7,024 bases of DNA, from NCBI GenBank assembly GCA_030823965.1, contig JAVBYP010000208.1:1-7024 (forward strand). The letters are read 5' to 3'. Below are positions 1 to 6,234 of this stretch, one piece after another (positions within the stretch are counted from its first letter, which is position 1; every line of letters starts with the position of its first letter). A model generated the notes under the pieces. The model worked only from the letters and a program-made list of their open reading frames with translations, was not told where the DNA came from and ran no database searches. The stretch comes from Sideroxydans sp. (GTDB taxonomy: Bacteria; Pseudomonadota; Gammaproteobacteria; Burkholderiales; Gallionellaceae). The translations under genes and the position numbers were made by a program.

Positions 1-104
1 ACCTTGAGAGTGCATATCCACCACAGGGATGATCCTTGTTTCGTAACAAAGCGCAGCTAGACTACAAGCCTGCGAAGAACCCACCTTATTTATTAATTTG
101 TAAT

Positions 105-122
105 CTCCATTAGGAGTCAACC
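105..122 (+). promoter_or_regulatory. Ribosome binding site of the decarboxylase gene, inside a small hairpin
   Basis: AGGAG at 112-116 lies 6 bases before the ATG at 123, a strong and well-spaced Shine-Dalgarno that fixes this start. The same bases form the 3' arm of a perfect short inverted repeat: CTCC (105-108), loop ATTA (109-112), GGAG (113-116). In the mRNA this 4-bp GC-rich hairpin would hide most of the SD. The upstream AT-rich stretch (86-104) may hold the promoter, but I could not find a convincing paired -35/-10. The SD is certain by eye; a regulatory role for the hairpin is speculative. Confidence 0.6.
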
Positions 123-2369
123 ATGAAATTCAACTTCCCCATCATCATCATCGACGAAGACTACCGTTCGGAGAACGCCAGCGGTCACGGCATTCGTGAT
201 CTGGCGGACGCGCTGGAGAAAGAAGGTATCGAAGTGGTCGGTATGACCAGCTACGGCGACCTGACTTCGTTCGCGCAACAACAGAGCCGCGCATCGGCCT
301 TCGTGTTGTCCATCGACGATGAAGAGTTCGGTGCGGGGAGTGCGGAAGAGACTGAAGTCGCGCTACGTACGCTGCGCGCCTTCGTGGAAGAGATCCGCTA
401 CAAGAACGCTGACATTCCCATCTATCTTTACGGTGAGACGCGCACTTCGCGCCACATCCCTAACGACATCCTGCGTGAGTTGCACGGTTTCATCCACATG
501 CATGAGGACACACCAGAGTTCGTGGCGCGTCACATCATCCGTGAAGCCAAGTCCTACATGGATTCACTCGCGCCGCCATTCTTCCGTGCATTGGTAGGCT
601 ATGCTCAAGACGGTTCCTATTCATGGCATTGTCCCGGACACTCGGGTGGTGTGGCGTTCCTGAAATCGCCTGTGGGGCGCATGTTCCATCAATTCTTTGG
701 CGAGAACATGTTGCGTGCCGACGTGTGTAACGCGGTAGATGAATTGGGGCAGTTGCTTGACCACACAGGTCCGGTCGCCGCATCCGAGCGCAATGCAGCG
801 CGCATCTTCAATGCGGACCACTTGTTCTTCGTCACCAACGGCACATCCACTTCGAACAAGATCGTGTGGCACTCCACGGTCGCCCCGGATGACATCGTGG
901 TGGTGGATAGGAACTGTCACAAATCCATCCTGCACGCGATCATGATGACCGGTGCGGTGCCCGTCTTCTTGCGCCCCACGCGTAACAACTTCGGCATCAT
1001 CGGTCCTATCCCTTTGAGCGAATTCCAGCCAGAAGAGATCCAGCGCAAGATCGATGCGAATCCGTTCATCAAGGACAAGACACGTAAACCTCGCGTGTTG
1101 ACCATCACGCAAAGCACTTACGACGGCGTGTTGTACAACGTGGAGACGCTGAAGAAACTGCTCGATGGCAAGATCGATACCTTGCACTTCGACGAAGCAT
1201 GGTTGCCGCATGCGGCCTTCCATGATTTCTACAAAGACATGCACGCCATCGGCAAAGATCGTCCACGTGCAAAAGAGTCGATGATCTTCGCCACTCAATC
1301 CACGCATAAATTGTTGGCAGGTCTGTCGCAAGCCTCACAGATCTTGGTGCGCGATAGTGAGACGCGCAAGCTCGACCGCGACTGCTTCAACGAAGCCTAT
1401 CTGATGCACACCTCCACCTCGCCGCAATACGCCATCATCGCCTCGTGCGACGTGGCCGCTGCGATGATGGAACCACCCGGCGGCACCGCGCTGGTGGAAG
1501 AGTCCATCGCAGAGGCACTCGACTTCCGCCGCGCCATGCGCAAGGTGGATGAAGAGTGGGGCGCGGACTGGTGGTTCAAGGTGTGGGGGCCGGATTACCT
1601 GTCAGAAGACGGTATGGCTGACCGCGAAGATTGGGTGCTGCGTGCAGATGATCGTTGGCACGGCTTCGGCAAGTTGGCCGAAGGGTTCAACATGCTCGAC
1701 CCGATCAAAGCGACGGTCGTTACGCCGGGCTTGGACGTTGATGGAGACTTTGCCGACAGCGGCATCCCCGCCAGTATCGTCACCAAATATCTGTCGGAGC
1801 ACGGTGTGGTGGTGGAGAAGTGCGGTCTGTATTCCTTCTTCATCATGTTCACCATCGGCATCACCAAAGGTCGCTGGAACAGCATGGTGACCGAGTTGCA
1901 ACAGTTCAAAGACGACTACGACAAGAACCAGCCGCTATGGCGTGTGTTGCCCGAGTTCATCGCCAAGAATCCGCGCTACGAGAAGATCGGCCTGCGTGAC
2001 CTGTGCGATCAGATCCACGGCATCTACAAAGCGAACGATGTGGCGAAACTCACCACCGAGATGTATCTGTCCGACATGGTCCCCGCGATGAAGCCGTCGG
2101 ATGCCTTCGCCAAGATGGCGCATGGCGAGATCGAGCGTGTGGCGATCGACGACTTGGAAGGTCGTATCACCGCCGTGTTGCTCACACCCTATCCACCCGG
2201 TATCCCGCTCCTCATTCCCGGCGAAGTCTTTAACAAGACGATCATGAATTACCTCAGATTTGCACGTGACTTCAATAAGAAGTTCCCTGGGTTCGAGACG
2301 GACATCCACGGACTGGTTTCAGAGAATCGTGATGGGGCGCGTTTCTATTACGTGGACTGCGTGAAGTAA
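123..2369 (+). CDS. Orn/Lys/Arg decarboxylase (PLP-dependent, fold type I)
   Basis: This cytosolic enzyme should remove CO2 from a basic amino acid (lysine, ornithine or arginine) to give a polyamine or polyamine precursor (cadaverine, putrescine or agmatine), consuming a proton. Residues 1-140 form the N-terminal 'wing' domain of the large bacterial decarboxylases. The PLP domain follows: HCPGHSGG at 169-176, the cofactor-contacting Asp in HFDEAW (D357) and the Schiff-base lysine K396 in the STHK motif at 393-396. The C-terminal part carries PYPPGIPLLIPGE (689-701) and PGFETDIHG (722-730), both family signatures. At 748 residues it is full length, near E. coli AdiA (about 756) and longer than SpeC or LdcI (about 711-715). 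Wording such as GIPASIVTKYLSEHG and PGFETDIHG recalls lysine decarboxylases, but I cannot assign the substrate by eye, so no symbol is given. The ATG is set by AGGAG 6 bases upstream. No amino-acid antiporter or regulator gene is adjacent, unlike the adi and cad acid-resistance loci, so a biosynthetic role is equally possible. Family certain; substrate unknown. Confidence 0.95.
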   Translation: MKFNFPIIIIDEDYRSENASGHGIRDLADALEKEGIEVVGMTSYGDLTSFAQQQSRASAFVLSIDDEEFGAGSAEETEVALRTLRAFVEEIRYKNADIPIYLYGETRTSRHIPNDILRELHGFIHMHEDTPEFVARHIIREAKSYMDSLAPPFFRALVGYAQDGSYSWHCPGHSGGVAFLKSPVGRMFHQFFGENMLRADVCNAVDELGQLLDHTGPVAASERNAARIFNADHLFFVTNGTSTSNKIVWHSTVAPDDIVVVDRNCHKSILHAIMMTGAVPVFLRPTRNNFGIIGPIPLSEFQPEEIQRKIDANPFIKDKTRKPRVLTITQSTYDGVLYNVETLKKLLDGKIDTLHFDEAWLPHAAFHDFYKDMHAIGKDRPRAKESMIFATQSTHKLLAGLSQASQILVRDSETRKLDRDCFNEAYLMHTSTSPQYAIIASCDVAAAMMEPPGGTALVEESIAEALDFRRAMRKVDEEWGADWWFKVWGPDYLSEDGMADREDWVLRADDRWHGFGKLAEGFNMLDPIKATVVTPGLDVDGDFADSGIPASIVTKYLSEHGVVVEKCGLYSFFIMFTIGITKGRWNSMVTELQQFKDDYDKNQPLWRVLPEFIAKNPRYEKIGLRDLCDQIHGIYKANDVAKLTTEMYLSDMVPAMKPSDAFAKMAHGEIERVAIDDLEGRITAVLLTPYPPGIPLLIPGEVFNKTIMNYLRFARDFNKKFPGFETDIHGLVSENRDGARFYYVDCVK

Positions 2370-2371
2370 CT

Positions 2372-2396
2372 CGCGCATCACAAAACCTACTGCGCG
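2372..2396 (+). terminator. Possible transcription-stop hairpin after the decarboxylase
   Basis: A perfect 6-bp GC-rich inverted repeat starts 2 bases after the stop codon: CGCGCA at 2372-2377, a 13-base loop, and TGCGCG at 2391-2396. No T-run follows, so it is not a classical intrinsic terminator. It might act as a Rho-assisted stop or protect the mRNA 3' end. Low certainty. Confidence 0.3.
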
Positions 2397-2409
2397 GTCG
2401 GATTGCGGC

Positions 2410-2473
2410 GTTGCGCGGTGCTCGAAATCCTCATGTGCATTTAGCACATTCCGGTTTCTGCGCTCCGTGCGCC
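2410..2473. repeat. Long imperfect palindrome, probably a dispersed intergenic hairpin element
   Basis: About 30 bases on each side fold onto each other. The core is ATGTGC (2433-2438), loop ATTTA, GCACAT (2444-2449). After three mismatches the arms resume with CTAAAG-type pairing (2424-2429 with 2453-2458, one G-U), then GGC/GCC-rich pairing out to about 2410 and 2473, with a single-base bulge and a few mismatches and wobbles. A smaller hairpin follows at 2483-2499. Such arrangements are typical of REP-like or dispersed palindromic elements in betaproteobacterial intergenic DNA, and this one feels familiar, but only one copy lies in the window, so repetition is inferred. It could also act as a bidirectional block to transcription or as an mRNA-stabilising structure between the decarboxylase and hslR. 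Confidence 0.5.
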
Positions 2474-2482
2474 TTGCACTCC

Positions 2483-2502
2483 AACCGCTCGCTACGGTTT
2501 TC
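2483..2502 (+). terminator. Weak hairpin followed by a short T-run
   Basis: AACCG (2483-2487) pairs with CGGTT (2495-2499) around a 7-base loop, and the T-run continues as TTTTCT (2498-2503). A 5-bp stem is marginal for an intrinsic terminator. It may be the trailing part of the neighbouring palindromic element, or a late stop for decarboxylase transcripts before hslR. Confidence 0.25.
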
Positions 2503-2541
2503 TGACGCGCTCAACCCGGCCTTCAGAAATATTGAATTTAA

Positions 2542-2964
2542 ATGACCGACTCCGCTGACAAACTCCGTGTCGACAAATGGCTGTGGGCTGCGCGTTTTTA
2601 CAAGACGCGCAGCATCGCTTCTGATGCCGTCGAGAGCGGCAAGGTGACGATGAACGAAGCGCGCATCAAACCGGCCAAGACCATCGGCGTGGGGGATAGG
2701 TTGCTCGTTCGCCAAGGACAAATCTACTACGACGTGGAAGTGTTGGGTCTTTCCAACAAACGCGGCGGTGCACCGGAAGCGCAGAAGTTGTATCGCGAGA
2801 CGGACGAGAGCAAAACGCGCCGTGCCGCCATCGCTGAACAGAACAAAGCACTTCCACTCCCTACGTTCAAAGGTCGCCCCACCAAGCGGGATAGGCGCGA
2901 CATCGAGAAGTTCGAGACGCGTACCAAAAGTGCGTCCAAGAATCCTTGGGGCGATTTCGAGTGA
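2542..2964 (+). CDS. hslR: Ribosome-associated heat shock protein Hsp15 (S4 RNA-binding domain)
   Basis: Hsp15 is a cytosolic RNA-binding protein. In E. coli it binds 50S subunits that still carry a peptidyl-tRNA after premature dissociation and helps recycle them. The 140 residues match the family's usual size (about 133 in E. coli). An S4 domain occupies roughly residues 8-62, opening with RVDKWLWAARFYKTRS and continuing through SGKVTMNEARIKPAKTI to VGDRLLVRQG. A basic Lys/Arg-rich tail of about 70 residues follows, containing KGRPTKRDRRDIEKF (about 114-128), which is characteristic of Hsp15 and absent from shorter S4 proteins. The ATG at 2542 gives a family-typical N-terminus but has no clear SD before it (the region is AT-rich), so translation may be modest or use a leaderless or A/U-rich site. 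No heat-shock promoter was identified. The gene ends 9 bases from the stop of the convergent cyclase gene. Function is well supported by family. Confidence 0.93.
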   Translation: MTDSADKLRVDKWLWAARFYKTRSIASDAVESGKVTMNEARIKPAKTIGVGDRLLVRQGQIYYDVEVLGLSNKRGGAPEAQKLYRETDESKTRRAAIAEQNKALPLPTFKGRPTKRDRRDIEKFETRTKSASKNPWGDFE

Positions 2965-2965
2965 T

Positions 2966-2993
2966 GGCGCGATTTATTGCTTAGGCGCCTTTT
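2966..2993 (+). terminator. Possible intrinsic terminator of hslR, inside the convergent gene's end
   Basis: GGCGC (2966-2970) can pair with GCGCC (2985-2989) around a 14-base loop, with TTTT directly after the stem (2990-2993). It begins just after the hslR stop codon and overlaps the last codons of the opposing cyclase gene. The stem is only 5 bp, so the call is tentative. Confidence 0.3.
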
Positions 2994-4677
2994 CCGCTTC
3001 CTGATTGGCGGTGGGCTTCAGGGGTGTCCAGAAATGATAGGTGGCGCGACCAGATCTTTTTGCGCTATACATCGCTTGGTCGGCATGGAGTAGCAGCTTC
3101 GCTGCGGAGTCTCCGCTCTCTGGATAGACGGCGATACCTATACTTCCGCTGATCTTCGTATCGGGAGCTGCGGACAAGTCGAAGGGGGCGGTCAGATTCT
3201 TCAATATCCGTTCAGCCACATTCTCGATGTCCGACAGCAGGCCTGGCTGAGGCAGAATCACGGTGAACTCGTCACCGCCCAAACGAGCGAACGTGTCACC
3301 TTCGCGCAAACAGGTCTGGATGCGTCGGGCCGTCTCGACGAGCAACTCGTCGCCCGCAGCATGACCAAAGGTGTCATTGACCCATTTGAAGCGGTCTAGA
3401 TCGATGAACATCAGGGCTAAGCCTACGTTGTTGCGATGCGCCAACATCACGGCTTGATGCAGGCGGTCATTGAATAATTTGCGATTCGGCAGGCCGGTCA
3501 ATGCATCGTGTGTGGCCTGTTTGGTCAGTTCATCATTGGCGAGGCTCAACTCATGTGTGCGTTGTGCGACCAGCTGCTCCAACTCGTCGGCATGGCGTTC
3601 TATCTTTTGTTTATTGGTCGCCAGTTCGTGCATCAAGTCGTTGAAGGAAGAGGCGATGCTGCCGATCTCGTCGTTCAGATCGAAGTGGGTGGGCGTCAGG
3701 TCGCCCTGTGCGATCTGTTGAGCGCGTGCCGAGAGCTTGCGCAACGGTGACATGATGAGTGACGAGATGAGCCAAGCGAATAAGGCGAACGCCAGCATGC
3801 CAAGGGCGAACAGCCACAGGTAGCCGTGTTGCAGACGATGGATGATCAGATCCAATTCACGTGTCGGGTAAGTGAGCAGGAGTGAGCCATCCATGCTCGG
3901 GTCCAATAAACGCAACTGGCGTACCGATGCAAAATAGGACTCAGTGTCGATCATCACTTCTTTGGTGACTTCGGGCTGGTTGTATAGCAGCTGGTAATCA
4001 AGGAAAGAGACAGGTGAGTCGATCAGTTTTCTGTTCGAGGTGTTGAAGCTAGAGGCCATCACGGCAGTGCGCCGGATGAACGTGAGTCCAATCGAGGTGT
4101 TCTGGCTCAATTCGCTGACCAGTTCGTCGGAAATCTTGAATCCGGTTAGCACGATGTGGTCGCGTGAGCCCGCTCTGTTCTTCGGCGTGAGTCCACTACC
4201 GTAGATGATGAAATTGCCGGACTCCTCGATGATCGCGTAAGACGATCTACCCTCATTTACGGCTTGCCTGACGATCAGCCACGACATGAGTGACTCGCCG
4301 TCTTTCTCGGGGAAAGCGCTGTGGTGAATGATGCGGCCCTGTGAGTCCAGCACGATGACCGCATCACAATGGGCGTTCTCGCGCATCGATTCGATCTGAC
4401 GGATGATCGCGCCATGTGGGCCTCTCATCTGCTTGGAGAGATCGGGATCGTTGGCAAAGCTCTGTCCCCAAGTCCGCGCCATCTGGCCGACGATGTCCAG
4501 CGAGTTCTCGGCGAACACGAAAGTCGAATCGAACTGCTGGCCCATGATGTGGAAGAACTCACGTTGGGCCAATTGAATCGAGGTGATCGCACCCGCAAGC
4601 GCGCCGCACAGCACCAACACGCCCAGAAGCGCGGTCAGCTTGACCGTGATGCGTCTGTGGAAGGGAAGCTTTTGCAT
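2974..4677 (-). CDS. Membrane-bound diguanylate cyclase with periplasmic sensor, HAMP and GGDEF domains
   Basis: The protein should make cyclic di-GMP from two GTP at the inner membrane in response to a periplasmic signal. Numbered from the ATG at 4677 (567 residues): a transmembrane segment at about 10-32; a roughly 250-residue periplasmic region with a Cache/PAS-like stretch (VIVLDSQGRIIHH, about 107-119); a second transmembrane segment at about 286-307; a HAMP domain (about 308-360); a short coiled coil rich in Glu/Gln/Leu (about 352-386); and the catalytic domain from DALTGLPNR (391-399). The active site GGDEF is intact at 467-471, and the RxxD product-inhibition site is present at 458-461 with the usual 5-residue spacing, so the enzyme should be active and feedback-inhibited. 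No EAL domain is present. The ATG shares its A with the TGA stop of the upstream cytochrome gene (TGATG), and the SD is weak, so coupling to cytochrome translation is likely. A TTG one codon earlier (4680) is a less likely start. Sensor ligand unknown. Confidence 0.92.
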   Translation of the reverse strand: MQKLPFHRRITVKLTALLGVLVLCGALAGAITSIQLAQREFFHIMGQQFDSTFVFAENSLDIVGQMARTWGQSFANDPDLSKQMRGPHGAIIRQIESMRENAHCDAVIVLDSQGRIIHHSAFPEKDGESLMSWLIVRQAVNEGRSSYAIIEESGNFIIYGSGLTPKNRAGSRDHIVLTGFKISDELVSELSQNTSIGLTFIRRTAVMASSFNTSNRKLIDSPVSFLDYQLLYNQPEVTKEVMIDTESYFASVRQLRLLDPSMDGSLLLTYPTRELDLIIHRLQHGYLWLFALGMLAFALFAWLISSLIMSPLRKLSARAQQIAQGDLTPTHFDLNDEIGSIASSFNDLMHELATNKQKIERHADELEQLVAQRTHELSLANDELTKQATHDALTGLPNRKLFNDRLHQAVMLAHRNNVGLALMFIDLDRFKWVNDTFGHAAGDELLVETARRIQTCLREGDTFARLGGDEFTVILPQPGLLSDIENVAERILKNLTAPFDLSAAPDTKISGSIGIAVYPESGDSAAKLLLHADQAMYSAKRSGRATYHFWTPLKPTANQEAEKAPKQ

Positions 4678-6056
4678 CAATTCTTATTCGCTTGCAGGAG
4701 CTTTTTGGCCACTCCCGGATAGTGTCGGTCGAACTCTTTGATCGCCCACGCCAGCGGCTTATCTTGATGGCAGTCGCTGTTCTGACAAGAGTTAGGGATG
4801 GCTTCCTGCAAGCTGGCTTGAGGCGGCACGATGCGGAAGGCATGGTTACGCAAACTGAAGAAACCACCAGTCTTTACGGTGCGAGGCATATGACAATCTG
4901 CGCAAGTGACTTTGCCAGCAGGGCAGGGCGCGTGTGGCTTCTTGGAGGATTCACCTGAGCGGCTGGAGAAGTTAGCCAGATGGCAATTTCCACATTTGTT
5001 GTCGTATTCGTCGTGTGCTTGTTTATCCAGCCCGTGGGGTTCGTGACAGGAGACACAGGTGACACCGTATTTCGCCGTATCCAATGTGGGCTTCATCCCC
5101 TCCTTCGCCAGATGGTAATCCGCCGAGTGGCAGTTCATACACTTGTCATCGCGCTTGCCTTGGCTACAACTAGCGCCACGTGTCTCATCGATCGCTTGCA
5201 GGTTGGCTAGCGCTTGGGCGTGCTTGGAATTGTTCCAATCGGCGAACTCCTGATGGCGGTCTTTCGAGATACCAAAGCCCCACCAGAATTTCTGCTCAGT
5301 ATCGTTCTTGGACACTTTTTGTTTGTAATTCTTGGTGAAATCATCCCCGGGGATGTTGTTCACCGGGAAGTCGAAGGTGCCAGCTGGGATCGATCCAGCC
5401 TCGCCATTCTTGCCACGTGTATGGCACTGCCCGCATACCGAAGGCGCCACTGTGCGCACGATGTCAGCCCCCAACTTCGAATTGGTAGCCCGCGCATCGT
5501 CATGGCATAGCGCACAAAGCGAGCTTTGTTCTTGTTGGCGATGAGCGGCATGACGGCTTCCGGGGCCATGACATGATTCACACCCCACACCGAACTCCTT
5601 GAACTTCCCGGTTGCAGGGTCGAAGCCTGTTGTGTGGCAACCGTTGCACTTCTTGGTCATGGGGGTCTCTTTCCAGTCTTTCACCTTATAGGGAACCCAT
5701 TTCTTCTGCATCACCATCCATTTTGCGGTCAGTGGGTAATATTCACCATTCACCATATGTACGTAGACTTGCTCCCACTTGCTGCCGACGACGTACTTGA
5801 TGTCCTCTTTCTTGAACGTCACTGCGGGGTCGGGTTTGGAAAAGTCACCTAGGATGTCGCTGTCTGACGTGACAGGACGGAATATCTTGGGATGTAAGGT
5901 CTGTTGCCACGAAGCGTGTTGCAATTGATGGCATTCGGCGCAACGCTCGGAGGTGACGAAATGTGCCTCGCCAGTGAATTTCTTGTGGGCGAATAGCCCC
6001 GCCACCAAAAGTATCGATACGCAGATAATGCCTGCGCCCATCACGAACTTGTTCAT
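4677..6056 (-). CDS. Periplasmic multihaem c-type cytochrome (cytochrome c554/c'-like), 9 CXXCH + 1 CX4CH
   Basis: This is an electron-transfer protein expected on the periplasmic side of the inner membrane. Numbered from the ATG at 6056 (459 residues): residues 4-23 form a hydrophobic signal or anchor; the following FAHKK could be a weak cleavage site or an uncleaved anchor. Canonical haem-binding CXXCH motifs start at 39, 137, 159, 181, 208, 306, 334, 355 and 385. A tenth, CQNSDCH at 424-430, has four residues between the cysteines. They group as one early site, a cluster of four, a cluster of four and a late site. The stretch from KKCNGCHTTGFDP to GVGCESCHGPGSRH is typical of the cytochrome c554/c' family. 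Many further His residues could serve as distal ligands. The ATG is preferred over the in-frame GTG at 6059 because GGGGGAG ends 5 bases before the ATG but only 2 before the GTG. The gene overlaps the downstream cyclase start by one base. The redox partner is unknown; I see no porin or decahaem MtrA/MtoA pattern, so an outer-membrane conduit is not supported. Confidence 0.93.
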   Translation of the reverse strand: MNKFVMGAGIICVSILLVAGLFAHKKFTGEAHFVTSERCAECHQLQHASWQQTLHPKIFRPVTSDSDILGDFSKPDPAVTFKKEDIKYVVGSKWEQVYVHMVNGEYYPLTAKWMVMQKKWVPYKVKDWKETPMTKKCNGCHTTGFDPATGKFKEFGVGCESCHGPGSRHAAHRQQEQSSLCALCHDDARATNSKLGADIVRTVAPSVCGQCHTRGKNGEAGSIPAGTFDFPVNNIPGDDFTKNYKQKVSKNDTEQKFWWGFGISKDRHQEFADWNNSKHAQALANLQAIDETRGASCSQGKRDDKCMNCHSADYHLAKEGMKPTLDTAKYGVTCVSCHEPHGLDKQAHDEYDNKCGNCHLANFSSRSGESSKKPHAPCPAGKVTCADCHMPRTVKTGGFFSLRNHAFRIVPPQASLQEAIPNSCQNSDCHQDKPLAWAIKEFDRHYPGVAKKLLQANKN

Positions 6057-6061
6057 CACGA

Positions 6062-6068
6062 CTCCCCC
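6062..6068 (-). promoter_or_regulatory. Ribosome binding site of the cytochrome gene
   Basis: On the minus strand the leader reads GGGGGAG and then five bases before the ATG at 6056. This is the strongest SD in the divergent region and decides the start: the in-frame GTG at 6059 would leave only two bases of spacing. Confidence 0.7.
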
Positions 6069-6076
6069 GCCAAATC

Positions 6077-6082
6077 GTTATA
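6077..6082 (-). promoter_or_regulatory. Candidate -10 element for the cytochrome-cyclase operon
   Basis: Read on the minus strand, TATAAC (5 of 6 matches to TATAAT) lies in a short AT-rich island (6077-6090) within GC-richer DNA. No good -35 lies 16-18 bases upstream. The position where it would fall overlaps a small inverted repeat (6103-6114), which would suit an activator-dependent promoter. The implied 5' leader would be very short, about 14 bases. Weak. Confidence 0.25.
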
Positions 6083-6102
6083 TATCTTATGGGGAAAGGA
6101 TA

Positions 6103-6114
6103 CTCCGAAAGGAG
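6103..6114. repeat. Small inverted repeat in the cytochrome/thioredoxin divergent region
   Basis: CTCC (6103-6106), GAAA, GGAG (6111-6114) forms a 4-bp stem with a GNRA-type tetraloop if transcribed on the plus strand. It could be part of an operator near the -35 position of the cytochrome promoter. The plus-strand AAAGGAGG (6108-6115) resembles an SD but has no start codon at a suitable distance. Confidence 0.3.
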
Positions 6115-6167
6115 GCATAAATCATCATCGTGGCGAGGCGGTGTCCAAGCCAAGATGTCACCATTTG

Positions 6168-6201
6168 GATGCAAAGCATCGCCAAGGTGAGAAGGCGATG
6201 C
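6168..6201. promoter_or_regulatory. Perfect 8-bp inverted repeat with an overlapping 5-bp alternative
   Basis: GCATCGCC (6176-6183) and GGCGATGC (6194-6201) are perfect inverted repeats separated by 10 bases. The left arm can alternatively pair with GATGC at 6168-6172, around loop AAA, so the two stems exclude each other. A further GATGC lies at 6226-6230, overlapping the SD of the thioredoxin-like gene. The element sits between divergent promoters, 34 bases before the plus-strand start. It may be a dimeric regulator's operator or a switchable 5'-leader structure. The repeats are seen directly; the function is inferred. Confidence 0.4.
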
Positions 6202-6234
6202 GACAATCGGGCGCGAACCGAATAGGATGCTGTG

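Noticed and set aside
1..60. Open frame from the left edge to a TAG at 58-60, possibly the tail of an upstream gene
   Set aside because: Only 19 codons are visible and nothing in them is recognisable; an open frame this short is expected by chance.
36..63. TTGTTT (36-41) with TAGACT (58-63) as a promoter for the decarboxylase
   Set aside because: Only about 3 and 4 of 6 consensus matches with a 16-base spacer; too weak to list.
621..1331. 236-codon minus-strand open frame inside the decarboxylase gene
   Set aside because: A shadow of a strongly supported gene; its composition reflects reverse-read codons and shows no domain motif.
2431..2721. 96-codon minus-strand open frame antisense to the hslR start
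   Set aside because: It runs antisense through hslR and ends in the palindromic repeat; no SD or protein-like character, and hslR is the clear coding choice.
4677..6056. MtrA/MtoA-type outer-membrane iron-oxidation conduit
   Set aside because: The haem count of about ten is tempting, but motif spacing differs from the regular MtrA pattern and there is no MtrB-like porin gene next to it.
6121..6225. Small plus-strand open frame in the divergent region (possible GTG start at 6130, about 31 codons) as a leader peptide
   Set aside because: The SD-like AAAGGAGG is about 14 bases from the GTG, no ATG is well placed, and the sequence shows no repeated regulatory codons.
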